A DNA stretch of 64,000 bases from CAJBVG01 sp943372995. Lineage in GTDB: Bacteria > Bacteroidota > Bacteroidia > Sphingobacteriales > Sphingobacteriaceae. Of the stretch, positions 41,862-52,735 are shown piece by piece. The stretch spans positions 116,237 to 180,236 of the forward strand of contig CALSAQ010000006.1 in assembly GCA_943372995.1 (NCBI GenBank), read 5' to 3'. The notes beneath the pieces were generated by a model. That model worked only from the letters and a program-made list of their open reading frames with translations. It was not told the DNA's origin and did not search any database. A program made the translations under genes and the position numbers. The first letter of the stretch is position 1. Each line of letters opens with the position of its first letter.

Positions 41862-44423
41862 CTATTTTTCAAACGCTTTATTCACAGCAAATACTATATG
41901 ATCTCTATGAGCTTTGGTATCTGCATTACCTCCTGCTGTAGCCATCATTGTTTTAATTGCTTTCAATTGTGCCAAGGCGTTTGATTTTGCTTGGTGACTA
42001 TACATTGGCGATTTAGTCGCATCAACCAACATATTTACATATTCTATTTGTAAACCTTGACGGAAGCTGTTTACATTTCCAGCTAAATCTGCTTTAAATA
42101 TACCATCCGTTAAATCACGCATCATTTCGTTTAACGAATAAGTATTTCCGATTAATTGAATATCAGTGATTCTCTTCGTAACTCCTGCACTTAAAAGATG
42201 TGCAAGAACACCTTTCTGCATATTTAAAATTCTATCGTGAATTTTTGGATCTTCGTTACCTCCATTAAATCCTCTACGTTGATACTGTAAGTACGAATAG
42301 AAATCTGCTGGCATATCAAATGCATTAGGTGCAAATAAATATTCGTTCAATGCTTTCATCGCTCTTTTTTGATCTCCATAAGCAACTGGAGCCATCGGCT
42401 TAGCATTACTTTTTTGTTCAGGGAAACTTCTATCCACATAAACACCGCCTACATATCTAGAGATTACCCCTGCTGCTGTTGCATACTCACCAGTAACAAT
42501 TAAGTAAGAATTTCTTAATTCATGATATGATTGTCCTTCTTTGATGTATTTAGCTTTTAATCCTTTTAATAAGTTATTTGATAATTTCATTCTATCGATA
42601 GAGTAAGAAATTGCATCAGAACTCATATCACCTATCATTACTCTTGGATCTATTCCTCTACCTGGAGCACGCATATCATCAGCATCGTTACCAAAAGTTA
42701 ACTGAGGCTCATTAGAACGACTCAATAATTTTTTCATTCGTTCTGCTTCAGCATTCGGATCAGCTAAAGAAGGTGCATAACCAAACTCTATCGCCCACAT
42801 GTCGTACGGACCTGGTTTCATGGTGAAGTATTGACCCTGCTTAGATTTATCTAAAGCCACGTTTGCTGCTGGGTAATCCATTACCGAACCAGTTAATCCA
42901 ATCTTAGAAGTAATTTCTTTATTGTTAACTGCTACTGGATCGTGCAACTGACTTGCTTTCATGTTGTGGTTTAATCCGAAAGTGTGTCCCACCTCGTGTA
43001 ATACCAAGTAGTATAACGACTGTTTAATGTAATCGCTTTTTTCTAACTCACTTGCAGTATATGCCGATAATACAACATTACCAAATTGTGTTGCTTGAGT
43101 AAAATAAGTTCCGATATCGCAACCTTTATGATTGTATGATAATTCTGGTGATTCATTACCTAAATTCAATGCTGCTGCTTCGAATAATTTTTCTTGTTTT
43201 AAACGATTAGTAAAAAACACATATTCTAACATAATATCAGCACCTAGAATTTGACCCGTACGTGGGTGAACAAAGCTTGGTCCGTAGCCACCAAAAGGAG
43301 GGAAAGGAGAAGAAGTCCAACGAAGAACATTATATCTAATATCACCGGCATCCCAAGAAGCTGTGTCTGGTTGTACTTCACAACGAATTGCATTTTTAAA
43401 TCCAGCTTTTTCGAAAGCCATGTTCCAAGTAAGAACTGCATCTTTAATAGTTTGTCTAAACTCTACTGGTGTAGTGTTTTCAATCCACCAAGTAATAGGC
43501 TCAACGGGTTCCGACAATGCTGCATTGGGATCTTTTTTCTCTAAATGCCAACGATTAATAACATCCTTATATGGTGTTGATGATAACGATGTCATGTCTT
43601 CGATTTGTTGCATAAAGTAACCTACACGAGGGTCATCAAATCTTGGCTTGAAATTATTTGCAGGAACCTCTATAATGCTATGTTGAATTTTTACAGTTAC
43701 CGAACGCGGGTCTGTAACATCTGGGCCACCAAAGTTGGTTGGGCTTGGATTATCATAAACATACTCAACAATAATATCAGTGTTTTTAGGATAGTTTTTT
43801 AAGCTTGAGAATTTCGTTTTTTCTTTGCTTAATGATCCTAAACTAAATGTCGATCCAGGTTTTGCATTTGGGTTTGGAGAAGGTTTTATTTGAGATAAGT
43901 TTTCTACTAAGAACAACTCATCTGCTTTTATTAAATAATTATCGCCTTCTTCTGCGGCAATTTTTAAACTTGCCAAAATAGGTTTGTTAATATTTGCATC
44001 TGCCGATTTAGAAATCGCATTGTTAGCATCGAAATAATAACTTGTATTTTCTTTTACAAACTCAATCTTATCATAATATTTTCTGATGCTGAATATTTCG
44101 TTATCACGAAAAGCACCCTTAAAGAAACCCGCACTTACTGCTCCATTTTCAGAATAATTAAAATAGACAAACTCTTTGTTTAGTTGATCTTTTCTAATTT
44201 TCATGTATACAGAGCCATTCGTGGTGTCTTGATATAAAGTAAATAAACCATCTTTTGATTTTGTTGGTTTAGTAACTTCCTTAATGGTCTTCTTGGCATC
44301 CTTCTTAGGAGCCTCAGCCGGCGGCGGTGTAGGCGTTTTTTTCTTGCGTTGAGCGAAGCTTGGGCTAGTAATACCCGCTACACTTATGCAAACCGCCAAT
44401 GAATAAATGAGTGATTTTTTCAT
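41862..44423 (-). CDS. Zinc-dependent metalloprotease (DUF5117/DUF4953 type)
   Basis: 853 residues. The signal peptide (MKKSLIYSLAVCISVAGITS, ending SFAQ) is followed by a Pro/Lys-rich linker and the beta-rich DUF5117 domain. The metzincin-like catalytic domain has the zinc motif HEVGHTFGLNH and a Met-turn SVMDYP about 35 residues later; the helical DUF4953 region follows. The long zinc motif HExxHxxGxxH is complete, so the protease should be active. It has no T9SS sorting domain and probably acts in the periplasm. Such proteins are widespread in Bacteroidota; substrates are unknown. It is divergent from the THUMP methyltransferase gene. Confidence 0.93.
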   Translation of the reverse strand: MKKSLIYSLAVCISVAGITSPSFAQRKKKTPTPPPAEAPKKDAKKTIKEVTKPTKSKDGLFTLYQDTTNGSVYMKIRKDQLNKEFVYFNYSENGAVSAGFFKGAFRDNEIFSIRKYYDKIEFVKENTSYYFDANNAISKSADANINKPILASLKIAAEEGDNYLIKADELFLVENLSQIKPSPNPNAKPGSTFSLGSLSKEKTKFSSLKNYPKNTDIIVEYVYDNPSPTNFGGPDVTDPRSVTVKIQHSIIEVPANNFKPRFDDPRVGYFMQQIEDMTSLSSTPYKDVINRWHLEKKDPNAALSEPVEPITWWIENTTPVEFRQTIKDAVLTWNMAFEKAGFKNAIRCEVQPDTASWDAGDIRYNVLRWTSSPFPPFGGYGPSFVHPRTGQILGADIMLEYVFFTNRLKQEKLFEAAALNLGNESPELSYNHKGCDIGTYFTQATQFGNVVLSAYTASELEKSDYIKQSLYYLVLHEVGHTFGLNHNMKASQLHDPVAVNNKEITSKIGLTGSVMDYPAANVALDKSKQGQYFTMKPGPYDMWAIEFGYAPSLADPNAEAERMKKLLSRSNEPQLTFGNDADDMRAPGRGIDPRVMIGDMSSDAISYSIDRMKLSNNLLKGLKAKYIKEGQSYHELRNSYLIVTGEYATAAGVISRYVGGVYVDRSFPEQKSNAKPMAPVAYGDQKRAMKALNEYLFAPNAFDMPADFYSYLQYQRRGFNGGNEDPKIHDRILNMQKGVLAHLLSAGVTKRITDIQLIGNTYSLNEMMRDLTDGIFKADLAGNVNSFRQGLQIEYVNMLVDATKSPMYSHQAKSNALAQLKAIKTMMATAGGNADTKAHRDHIVFAVNKAFEK

Positions 44424-44554
44424 AAAATTTGATTGAGGTTAATACAATTCTACTTGATAAATAATAAATGAATTTTAAACTTAATACAAATTGTTCCAAA
44501 ATGCTCTAATCAAACTAATTTTTTACAATTACCCTCTTTTTCGGTTGTAATGTC

Positions 44555-44562
44555 TAGTTTTG
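44555..44562 (+). promoter_or_regulatory. -7 element of the THUMP methyltransferase gene
   Basis: TAGTTTTG matches TAnnTTTG exactly, but no TTG lies 19 bases upstream. It ends 4 bases before the ATG at 44567, which suggests a nearly leaderless mRNA. Confidence 0.5.
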
Positions 44563-44566
44563 TAAC

Positions 44567-45739
44567 ATGAGTATCCCGTTTACAAAAGAAAGTAGGATTG
44601 TTGTTACCTGTCCGAAATACATGTCGAAATACCTTAGTGAGGAGGTTCATGGACTTGGCTATACCATTATGGAAGAATGGAGCACAGGCATTGCTATTGA
44701 GGGCAGTTTGAACGATTGTATAAAAATAAACATGAACATTCGTACTGGCAACCAGGTGCTTTGGTTATGGTCGGAAGCGAAAGCAAAAGATGCTAATGAA
44801 CTTTATGAACATGCCATGACACTTCCTTGGGAGAATTTACTTGATGTTGATGGTTATATTTCCATTACTTCAAATGTTCAAAATGAAACTATCGACAATA
44901 ACTTGTTTGCAAACGTAAAGCTGAAAGATGCTATTGTTGATCGTTTCAGAAACAAAACAGAGATGCGTCCGAATTCGGGTCCCGACAGAAATAAAACGGT
45001 AATTCATCTTTTTTGGAAAGATAACGACGCCTCTATATATATAGATACCAGTGGCGAAACCCTATCTAAACATCAATATAGAAAACAACCAGGTTTAGCC
45101 CCCATGCAGGAAAATTTAGCTGCAGCAACCATTATGGCTACTCGATGGGATAGAAATTCGAATTTTGTGAATCCAATGTGCGGTTCGGGCACACTTGCTA
45201 TAGAAGCGGCAATGATTGCATTAAACAGGATACCCGGTCTTCTTAGAAGTAATTATGGATTTATGCATATTAAAGGTTATGATGATGCTTATTACGAAGA
45301 ACTTCGTAGAGAGGCCCGTCTAGCTGTAAAAAAATCATTAGATTTTGAAATTATTGCCAGTGATTTAGATCCTGTAGCATTGCATGCAGCAAAATCGAAT
45401 GCCAAAACTGCTGGAGTTGATCTTCACATTACTTTTCGTTTAGAAGATTTCCGAGAAACCCCTTGCCCAGGAGGAAAAGGTGTGGTTATGTTCAATCCCG
45501 AATACGGCGAACGCCTTGGAGAGTATGAAGAATTAGAGATAATCTACAAAGCGATGGGCGATTACATGAAGCAAACTGCAAAAGGTTACTTCGGGTACAT
45601 CTTCACCGCTAGTCCTAATCTAGCAAAGAAAGTAGGCTTAAAAGCTGAGCGTAAAATCGAATTCTTTAATAGCAAATTAGAGTGCCGATTATTAGAATAC
45701 GAGCTCTATGATGGCTCAAGAAGAGTTGAAAAACGATAA
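44567..45739 (+). CDS. THUMP-domain class I RNA methyltransferase (RlmL/YpsC-like)
   Basis: 390 residues. The N-terminal THUMP domain (about 60-160) binds RNA; the C-terminal Rossmann domain binds SAM through NPMCGSGTLAIEAAMIALNR (split as NPMCGSGTL and AIEAAM). The catalytic motif is NPEYGERLG in place of the usual NPPYG, where Glu replaces the second Pro. Members methylate N2 of guanosine in 23S rRNA (RlmL, G2445 in E. coli). The bacterial single-domain enzyme lacks the C-terminal RlmK half, as here. It precedes the NtrY-like kinase by 35 bases and may be cotranscribed with it. Confidence 0.92.
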   Translation: MSIPFTKESRIVVTCPKYMSKYLSEEVHGLGYTIMEEWSTGIAIEGSLNDCIKINMNIRTGNQVLWLWSEAKAKDANELYEHAMTLPWENLLDVDGYISITSNVQNETIDNNLFANVKLKDAIVDRFRNKTEMRPNSGPDRNKTVIHLFWKDNDASIYIDTSGETLSKHQYRKQPGLAPMQENLAAATIMATRWDRNSNFVNPMCGSGTLAIEAAMIALNRIPGLLRSNYGFMHIKGYDDAYYEELRREARLAVKKSLDFEIIASDLDPVALHAAKSNAKTAGVDLHITFRLEDFRETPCPGGKGVVMFNPEYGERLGEYEELEIIYKAMGDYMKQTAKGYFGYIFTASPNLAKKVGLKAERKIEFFNSKLECRLLEYELYDGSRRVEKR

Positions 45740-45774
45740 TGTTTTATTAAATTAGAGGTTCTAGTAAAAGAACG

Positions 45775-48700
45775 GTGTCAATATATCTAAGAAATAGCCG
45801 AAATTTTTTCTTTATCAGCATCTTCACCATTTTGTTGGTTCAATTAATTGGCCTTTGGTCGAAACCCGAAATTGTTGAAGCTCGAGCTGGTAAATCGTTA
45901 AGTACAGAAATTCAGTACTACGATTTATACATGAGAGAGTTTGCAAAAAATGCAAGCCTAGATTCTATCATTCGCGATACCCGCAAGCATCACAGAAGTA
46001 CAAATTGGGAAAAATTTATAAACCTTACCAGAGATAATCCTTTTATAAGTATCATTTTTCAAAACGATAAGATTGCTTATTGGTCGAAATCAAAAGTAAT
46101 TCTAGACTACAAGCACCTAAAATTAAAAGAGGGGAATAATTTTAGGAAACTAGATAATGGCTGGTACATCATTCAACAAAAAAGCTTTGGCGACTCAAAA
46201 TTATTTTCTCTTTTCAATGTTTACAAAGAATATAATTATCAAAACGAATACCTCACTAATAAATATAGCGACAGGCTTGGTGTAAAAGATTACATCGAAA
46301 TAAATTCCTTTTTAAAACTAAAAGGCTACATCATTAAAGATTTAGAAGGAAAGAATTTATTCAGTATTAGCATTAATACAATTAAGTACAGCCAAAACCC
46401 ATCTTTAATTATCATCTTCTGTTGGTTGTTGATTTTTGTGTTTAGTTATTTAACTGTTAATAGCTTTGCAAAATATCTGTGGTTTAAAGGAGAAACACTT
46501 GCTAGTATATTATTTGTTGTATCGATAATTGCATTGGCTCGTACAGCTAGCATGTACTGGAAAATCCCTGCACCAATTTATCAACTCCCAATCTTTAGTC
46601 CAGATAAATATGCAAGCAATTTTTTATTCCCTTCCATCGGAGACCTAATTATCAATTTGCTTCTAATACATTGGGTAGTATATTTTCTTTTCGACAGATT
46701 AAAAGACTTAAACTTTAGAGTTTATAACATCAGGAAGAGTTATATACTAACTGCTTTTTTTATTGCATTCTCTTACTTTACTCTCGATGTTATCGATTAT
46801 ATTTTTGAAGGGCTTGTAACCAATTCCAATATATCTTTCGAATTAACAAACATATTAAGTTTAGATGTTTATAGCATTCTAGGTTTCTTCACCCTAAGCT
46901 TAATGCTATATTCTTTTTACTTGATAAACGATATGCTTATAAGCGTATTCCATCAGTTTTTCTTAAGTAAAAGAGAAAAGTTAAATATTTTTATACTCAC
47001 CTTACTTTTGGTAGTAATTTCAAAATCAATCCTAACAGGCGTAAACTTTTTATTCTATGCCAATACTTTATTTATAGTTGTATTAGAGCGTTCGAAAAGT
47101 AAAAAGAGAGATTATTTAAATTTATTACTGGTAGTATTTATAATTAGCATCTTTTCGATTGCTTCAGCAATGCGATTGATGCATTTTAACGAAGAAAAAG
47201 AAAAACAAAATAGACAACTACTTGCTTCAAAATTAGAGTCGGCTAACGATCCGATAGCTGAGTATTTATTAGAAGGACTTACAAAAAGAATACAGAAAGA
47301 TGATGTAATATTGAATTACTTCGATTCGAGAACGATAAGAACTGAGCCATTAAGCACAAGAATTCAACAACTGTACTTTGGTGGTTACTTTTCTAAGTAT
47401 GATATTTCTATATATGAATTCGACAGTATCGGTAAACCTTTAAGATTAAGTCAGAGTAAAACACTGAACTATTTTGAAGATATTATTAACAACCAAAGTA
47501 CCCCTACTTTAAATCCAAATTTTTATTACCAATCTAACACCTATGGATTATTAAGCTATTATGGCAAGATTCCTTTGTATACTAATTCTGGATATGTTGG
47601 TCAGTTAGTGGTGGAATTAAAATCGAAATATTTTAGAGACGAAAATATTTTTCCTGAACTTCTTCTAGAAGGAAGTTTAAAAATGAATAAAGATTTCAAT
47701 GCATACTCTTATTCTATTTATAAAGATAATCGATTAGTATCTCAACAAGGTTCTTATCCATATAGTTTGCAAAACATTGAGTTTGCTAATACAAACAACG
47801 AATATGAATTTATAGAATCTAGCGAATACGATCACTTGGTTTATAAACCTAGTGATGGGGTGGTTATTGTTGTAAGCAAACCCTTAGATTCGAAAACAAA
47901 AATACTTACCTTATTTTCTTACTTATTTGGTTTGTTTTCTTTCTTCTTACTTATCTTTTATTTGAGAAGAACATTTGGCAAACGATTTAACTTGCTTACT
48001 GTTGATTTTAAAAATTTCAAAAGTAAATTCCGCATTCTATTTAAAACTAGAATTCAATTATCATTAGTATTAACTATAATTTTCTCATTAAGTATAGTTG
48101 GTTATATCACCTTTGTGTACATCACTAATCAATATACAAAACAGCAAAACGAAAGAATAAGTCAGAAGGTAAGATCAATTCTAATTTCATTAGAAAAAAA
48201 GGCTTATTTAATAAATCATTGGAACAATACTTACGACGAGAGAATTTCTGTGGAATTAAAAACGCTCTCTGATTTATATTTAACAGATATAAATATTTAC
48301 AGCTTAAACGGAGAATTACTAATTTCTACACAACCGAAAATATTTGAAGAGGGATTAATCTCAAAAGAAATGAATCCCGAAGCATACATGGTTATGCTCA
48401 GATATGAAAAATCTGAATTCAATACTATTGAAAAAATTGGTTCTTTACAGTATTTATCATCTTATGCGCCAATAAGAAATGTGAACAACAAAATAGTGGC
48501 CTATTTGAATCTGCCTTATTTTGCTAATAAATCAGAGTATGAAGCAAGTGTGTCTGAGTTTTTAACCACCTTTATCAATGTGTATGTATTCATCTTTGTT
48601 GCCATTGGATTTATTGCATTTTTCATTGCCAATTCTATTACTTTCCCATTAACACTTATTGAAGAGCAGTTACGAGAAACCAAGATTGGTAAGAAAATGG

Positions 48701-49488
48701 ATCCAATATCTTGGAAAGGTAGAGATGAAATCGGGAAACTCATTATCGAATATAATCGAATGATTGTTGAGCTTGAAGAAAGTACCGAAAAATTAGCTAA
48801 ATCTGAACGTGAGAATGCATGGAGAGAAATGGCTAAGCAAGTAGCTCACGAAATAAAAAATCCGTTAACTCCAATGAAATTAGGGCTTCAGCATATACAA
48901 AGGTCTTGGAGCGATAACGACCCCAACTTTAAAGAAAAATTTGAGCGTTTTAGCAATACATTTATTCAACAAATCGAATCTCTGTCGTTAATCGCATCAG
49001 AATTTTCGAACTTTGCACAAATGCCTCAAACAACTAAAGAACTGGTTGATATAAAAGAAATTGTGGGGAATGTAGTTGACCTCTATAAAAACACTAATGA
49101 CATTAGTATTAATTTAGGTTACATGCCAAGCCTTCAGTCTGTAGTATTGGCCGACAAGGATCAACTAATTAGAACATTCAATAACCTGATAAAAAACGCC
49201 ATTCAGTCGATTCCTTCGCAACGTAATGGAGAGATTACTATCGACCTAATGAATGACAAACAAAGCATCTTAATTATGATTCAAGATAATGGTGCTGGTA
49301 TTGAGGAAGAACTGCAATCGAAAATTTTTCAACCTAATTTTACAACAAAAAATTCTGGAATGGGAATGGGGCTAGCAATTGTGCATAATATTATCGTAAA
49401 TGCTGGGGGTAAAATTTGGTTCCAATCTGAACTCAATAAAGGGACCACTTTTTACGTTTCATTACCATTAGACTCTACTAATGCTTAG
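45775..49488 (+). CDS. Large multi-transmembrane NtrY-like sensor histidine kinase
   Basis: 1237 residues with a GTG start at 45775. One helix near the N-terminus and a periplasmic segment (about 30-205) are followed by a block of about eight helices (210-460), a second large periplasmic region (470-640), a helix (about 720), another sensor region (about 780-935), a helix at about 940-960 and a HAMP linker. The kinase core contains AWREMAKQVAHEIKNPLTPM (His box of the NtrY type), NNLIKNAIQSIPS, DNGAGI and GMGMGLAI. The size and double sensor make-up are unusual for histidine kinases. No receiver gene is adjacent. The next gene, an outer-membrane protein, overlaps by 8 bases. Confidence 0.9.
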   Translation: MSIYLRNSRNFFFISIFTILLVQLIGLWSKPEIVEARAGKSLSTEIQYYDLYMREFAKNASLDSIIRDTRKHHRSTNWEKFINLTRDNPFISIIFQNDKIAYWSKSKVILDYKHLKLKEGNNFRKLDNGWYIIQQKSFGDSKLFSLFNVYKEYNYQNEYLTNKYSDRLGVKDYIEINSFLKLKGYIIKDLEGKNLFSISINTIKYSQNPSLIIIFCWLLIFVFSYLTVNSFAKYLWFKGETLASILFVVSIIALARTASMYWKIPAPIYQLPIFSPDKYASNFLFPSIGDLIINLLLIHWVVYFLFDRLKDLNFRVYNIRKSYILTAFFIAFSYFTLDVIDYIFEGLVTNSNISFELTNILSLDVYSILGFFTLSLMLYSFYLINDMLISVFHQFFLSKREKLNIFILTLLLVVISKSILTGVNFLFYANTLFIVVLERSKSKKRDYLNLLLVVFIISIFSIASAMRLMHFNEEKEKQNRQLLASKLESANDPIAEYLLEGLTKRIQKDDVILNYFDSRTIRTEPLSTRIQQLYFGGYFSKYDISIYEFDSIGKPLRLSQSKTLNYFEDIINNQSTPTLNPNFYYQSNTYGLLSYYGKIPLYTNSGYVGQLVVELKSKYFRDENIFPELLLEGSLKMNKDFNAYSYSIYKDNRLVSQQGSYPYSLQNIEFANTNNEYEFIESSEYDHLVYKPSDGVVIVVSKPLDSKTKILTLFSYLFGLFSFFLLIFYLRRTFGKRFNLLTVDFKNFKSKFRILFKTRIQLSLVLTIIFSLSIVGYITFVYITNQYTKQQNERISQKVRSILISLEKKAYLINHWNNTYDERISVELKTLSDLYLTDINIYSLNGELLISTQPKIFEEGLISKEMNPEAYMVMLRYEKSEFNTIEKIGSLQYLSSYAPIRNVNNKIVAYLNLPYFANKSEYEASVSEFLTTFINVYVFIFVAIGFIAFFIANSITFPLTLIEEQLRETKIGKKMDPISWKGRDEIGKLIIEYNRMIVELEESTEKLAKSERENAWREMAKQVAHEIKNPLTPMKLGLQHIQRSWSDNDPNFKEKFERFSNTFIQQIESLSLIASEFSNFAQMPQTTKELVDIKEIVGNVVDLYKNTNDISINLGYMPSLQSVVLADKDQLIRTFNNLIKNAIQSIPSQRNGEITIDLMNDKQSILIMIQDNGAGIEEELQSKIFQPNFTTKNSGMGMGLAIVHNIIVNAGGKIWFQSELNKGTTFYVSLPLDSTNA

Positions 49489-52400
49489 GAAAGGGATTAT
49501 TTATACTGTTTTATGGTTTTCTGTTATTAATGCTTACTCTCAGGCATCGAATGATAGTATCCCCTATTTCCTAAATAAAAAATACTTTAAAAAAGACCCC
49601 AAGCTATTACTTAATAGAGAACAAGCCATAAACAATCCGTTTGTATTAAGTTCTGCTGATAAAAATAATGAAGGATTAGGCTTATCCAGTTTAAATCGCT
49701 CTGGAAGTATTTCGAGAGCAATTACCATTGGTAATAACCAAGACTTGAGCTTAAGCTCTACATTAAACTTACAACTTAGTGGTCGCTTAACAGATGATTT
49801 AGAAGTTATCGCCGCGATATCCGACGATAATATCCCAATTCAACCCGAAGGAAATACTCAACAGATACAAGATTTTGATAGAGTATATATTCAGTTAATA
49901 AATAAAAACTATACCCTCACAGCTGGTGATTTCGAATTAAGAAAACCCAACTCGTATTTTTTAAATTACCTCAAAAAAGCCAAAGGTGGATACATACAAA
50001 CCAGCTTTGAAAACTCTAAAGAATACACCATAAAAAATGATGTAGCCGTAGCTGTTGCAAAGGGTAAATATAATCGACAAGTATTTCTAGGCAAAGAAGG
50101 TATACAAGGGCCTTACCGTTTAACGGGTTTAGCTAATGAAGCCTTTATCATTGTACTAGCCGGTACTGAGCGTGTGTTTATTGATGGTGTATTACTGAAA
50201 AGAGGGGAGAATAATGATTATACTATTGATTACAATACAGCTGAAATCACTTTTATGCCTCGTAAGATTATTACTGCATACTCACGGATAACTGTTGAAT
50301 TTGAATACTCTGATAAAAACTACTCAAGGAGTTTAAGTACTGTTAACTCTACTTTCGAAAACAAAAAAAATAGTTTTAGAGTAAATTATTACAACGAACA
50401 AGATTCAAAAAACAAACCTCTATTGCAGAATTTAGATAATAACCAAAAAAGTTTTTTAGCGAGTATCGGCGATGCCACTTCATCCGCATACTACCCTTCG
50501 GCCGATAGTGTGGGTTATTCGAATTCTGAAATAAGATATAAAAAAATTGATAGCTTGGGATATGTTGTTTATATGGTATCCAACAATCCTGAAGATGCCA
50601 TATATCGATTAAATTTTTCTCTGGTTGGTCAGAATTCGGGCAACTATGTTATCGAGAATTCCTTAGCCAATGGACGAACTTTTAAATGGGTAGCTCCAAT
50701 TGCGGGTGTTCCTCAAGGAAATTACGAACCTGTAGTAATACTTATCGCGCCTAGGAAAAGTAGTATGTTTACTTTTGCAGCTGAACATCATTCTGGAAAA
50801 AAAATAAAAATGGGTTCTGAGTTTGCTGTCAGTCAAACCGATTTAAATTTGTTCTCAACAAAAGACGATCAAGATAATACCGGTCTCGCATCAAAATCTT
50901 ATATAGAGTACAAGGAGAAATTATATTCTGATAGTAGTTCTAGTTTATATTGGGTATCTACAGCACAGGCGGAAATTTTAAACGACAACTTTCGATTTGT
51001 AGAATTTTACAGACCAGTTGAGTTTAATAGAGATTTTAATATTAATAACACTACACGTACTGCTGAGCAATGGTATAGTGTACAAACTGGGTTAGAGAGA
51101 AATAAAAAAAATATTGCTTATTACAGAGTAGCTACCTTTTTAAAAGATACCTTATACAGAGGAATACAACAAACTGTAGGAACGGATCTTTTGTATAAAA
51201 AGTTTAGGTTTTTTTCTAACGCTTCTCTGTTAAACACAGAATTAAACAACAAAAGTCAATCAAGTAATTTTCTTAAACACCTTGTTGATATAAGTAAAAA
51301 CTCTAAATACTTAGTAATTGGTATTGCAGAAGAAACAGAACAAAACTTATATACCAACAAAAACAATGATACATTGTCGTTAAGTAGTTTCTCATTTAAT
51401 ATTTACAAAGCATATGTAAAAAGTCCGGAAGAACTTATTAATAAATATTTAGTAGAATATAGTAATCGATTTGATAAAAGTCCATATCAGAATTCGTTAC
51501 GAGCGAGCACACGTACTGAAAATATTTTATTTAACTCCGAATGGAATAAAAATCAAAATGCATTATTTGGCTTGAGTATAAACTACAGAAATTTAAAAGT
51601 TTTAACAAACCGTACTAATTTAATATCTGAAGAAAATATTGTTTCCAGAGCAAGGTTTGATGGAACAGCTTTTAAAGGCTTCTTAGTAAGTAATACTTTT
51701 TATGAAATTGGAACCGGACAAGAACCTGAAAGAGCTTTTACCTATTTAAAAGTTCCTGCTGGTCAGGGTGTATATATATTCAGAGATTATAATAATAATG
51801 GCGTACAAGAATTAAACGAATTCGAAATTGCTAAATATAGCTACGAAGCCGACTATATAAGAGTAAGTGTGGTGAGCACAAATTTTGAACGTACAAAGTC
51901 AACCGCATTTTCTGAAAACATTATTATCGACCCAGCTCGCTTATGGTCGAATAAAACAAATTTCTTAAAGTACATTAGTATGTTTTCTAATCAATTTAAT
52001 TTTAAAGTAGATAAGAAAACAATAAGAAATTCTAGCGACAATATTTTCAATCCATTTGATTTAAATATAAACGATACCGCATTAATTACACTTGGTACAC
52101 AATATAGAGAATCGTTTTATTTTAATAGAAGCAATCCTATATTCGGTGCCGACTATACATTTCAAGGCAATAGCAATAAAAACTTATTAAGTGTAGGTTT
52201 TGATACACGTAATTTGAATGAGCATTTATTCAGAACTAGATGGAATATCTTTAGTAAGTATTCTATTCTATCCGAATTAAAAACGGGTGAAAAAAATTCG
52301 AACAACGAATCATCTCAAGATAGAAATTACAGTATTAATTACTACAGTATTAAACCTGAATTTGCTATACAATATTCTACAGAAATTAGGTTAAGTTTAT

Positions 52401-52735
52401 TCTATGTGTATCAATATCAGAAGAACCAATTGATTGGCGCTGAAGAATCGGAACAACACAAATTAAGCACCGAGTTTAAGTATAATGCTGGAGGGAAATC
52501 GAGTATACAAGCACAGTTTAACTTTATATACAATGATTTTACAGGTGTAAGCAATTCGGCAGTTGCTTATGAAATGTTAGATGCATTACAGCCAGGGAAT
52601 AATATTACATGGTCGGCCAATTGGCAAAGAAACATAGGACCAAGTTTACAATTAAGTATTATTTACGACGGAAGGAGTTCTGAAGGTGCTAAAACCATAC
52701 ATGCGGGAAGCATGCAAGCGAGGGCTTTCTTTTAG
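49481..52735 (+). CDS. Outer-membrane protein, conserved in Bacteroidota
   Basis: 1084 residues. A signal peptide (MLRKGIIYTVLWFSVINAYSQ) is followed by a periplasmic part containing NNQDLSLSSTLNLQLSGRLT and GIQGPYRLTGLANEAFIIVL ... DYNTAEITFMPRKIIT, a motif set seen in a conserved Bacteroidota surface-protein family. The C-terminal half is a run of alternating amphipathic strands ending ...GSMQARAFF with a terminal Phe, the signature of an outer-membrane beta-barrel. Its coupling by an 8-base overlap to a giant sensor kinase suggests that the kinase monitors this protein or its pathway (inference). Function unknown; it is followed by a hairpin of heptamer repeats. Confidence 0.8.
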   Translation: MLRKGIIYTVLWFSVINAYSQASNDSIPYFLNKKYFKKDPKLLLNREQAINNPFVLSSADKNNEGLGLSSLNRSGSISRAITIGNNQDLSLSSTLNLQLSGRLTDDLEVIAAISDDNIPIQPEGNTQQIQDFDRVYIQLINKNYTLTAGDFELRKPNSYFLNYLKKAKGGYIQTSFENSKEYTIKNDVAVAVAKGKYNRQVFLGKEGIQGPYRLTGLANEAFIIVLAGTERVFIDGVLLKRGENNDYTIDYNTAEITFMPRKIITAYSRITVEFEYSDKNYSRSLSTVNSTFENKKNSFRVNYYNEQDSKNKPLLQNLDNNQKSFLASIGDATSSAYYPSADSVGYSNSEIRYKKIDSLGYVVYMVSNNPEDAIYRLNFSLVGQNSGNYVIENSLANGRTFKWVAPIAGVPQGNYEPVVILIAPRKSSMFTFAAEHHSGKKIKMGSEFAVSQTDLNLFSTKDDQDNTGLASKSYIEYKEKLYSDSSSSLYWVSTAQAEILNDNFRFVEFYRPVEFNRDFNINNTTRTAEQWYSVQTGLERNKKNIAYYRVATFLKDTLYRGIQQTVGTDLLYKKFRFFSNASLLNTELNNKSQSSNFLKHLVDISKNSKYLVIGIAEETEQNLYTNKNNDTLSLSSFSFNIYKAYVKSPEELINKYLVEYSNRFDKSPYQNSLRASTRTENILFNSEWNKNQNALFGLSINYRNLKVLTNRTNLISEENIVSRARFDGTAFKGFLVSNTFYEIGTGQEPERAFTYLKVPAGQGVYIFRDYNNNGVQELNEFEIAKYSYEADYIRVSVVSTNFERTKSTAFSENIIIDPARLWSNKTNFLKYISMFSNQFNFKVDKKTIRNSSDNIFNPFDLNINDTALITLGTQYRESFYFNRSNPIFGADYTFQGNSNKNLLSVGFDTRNLNEHLFRTRWNIFSKYSILSELKTGEKNSNNESSQDRNYSINYYSIKPEFAIQYSTEIRLSLFYVYQYQKNQLIGAEESEQHKLSTEFKYNAGGKSSIQAQFNFIYNDFTGVSNSAVAYEMLDALQPGNNITWSANWQRNIGPSLQLSIIYDGRSSEGAKTIHAGSMQARAFF

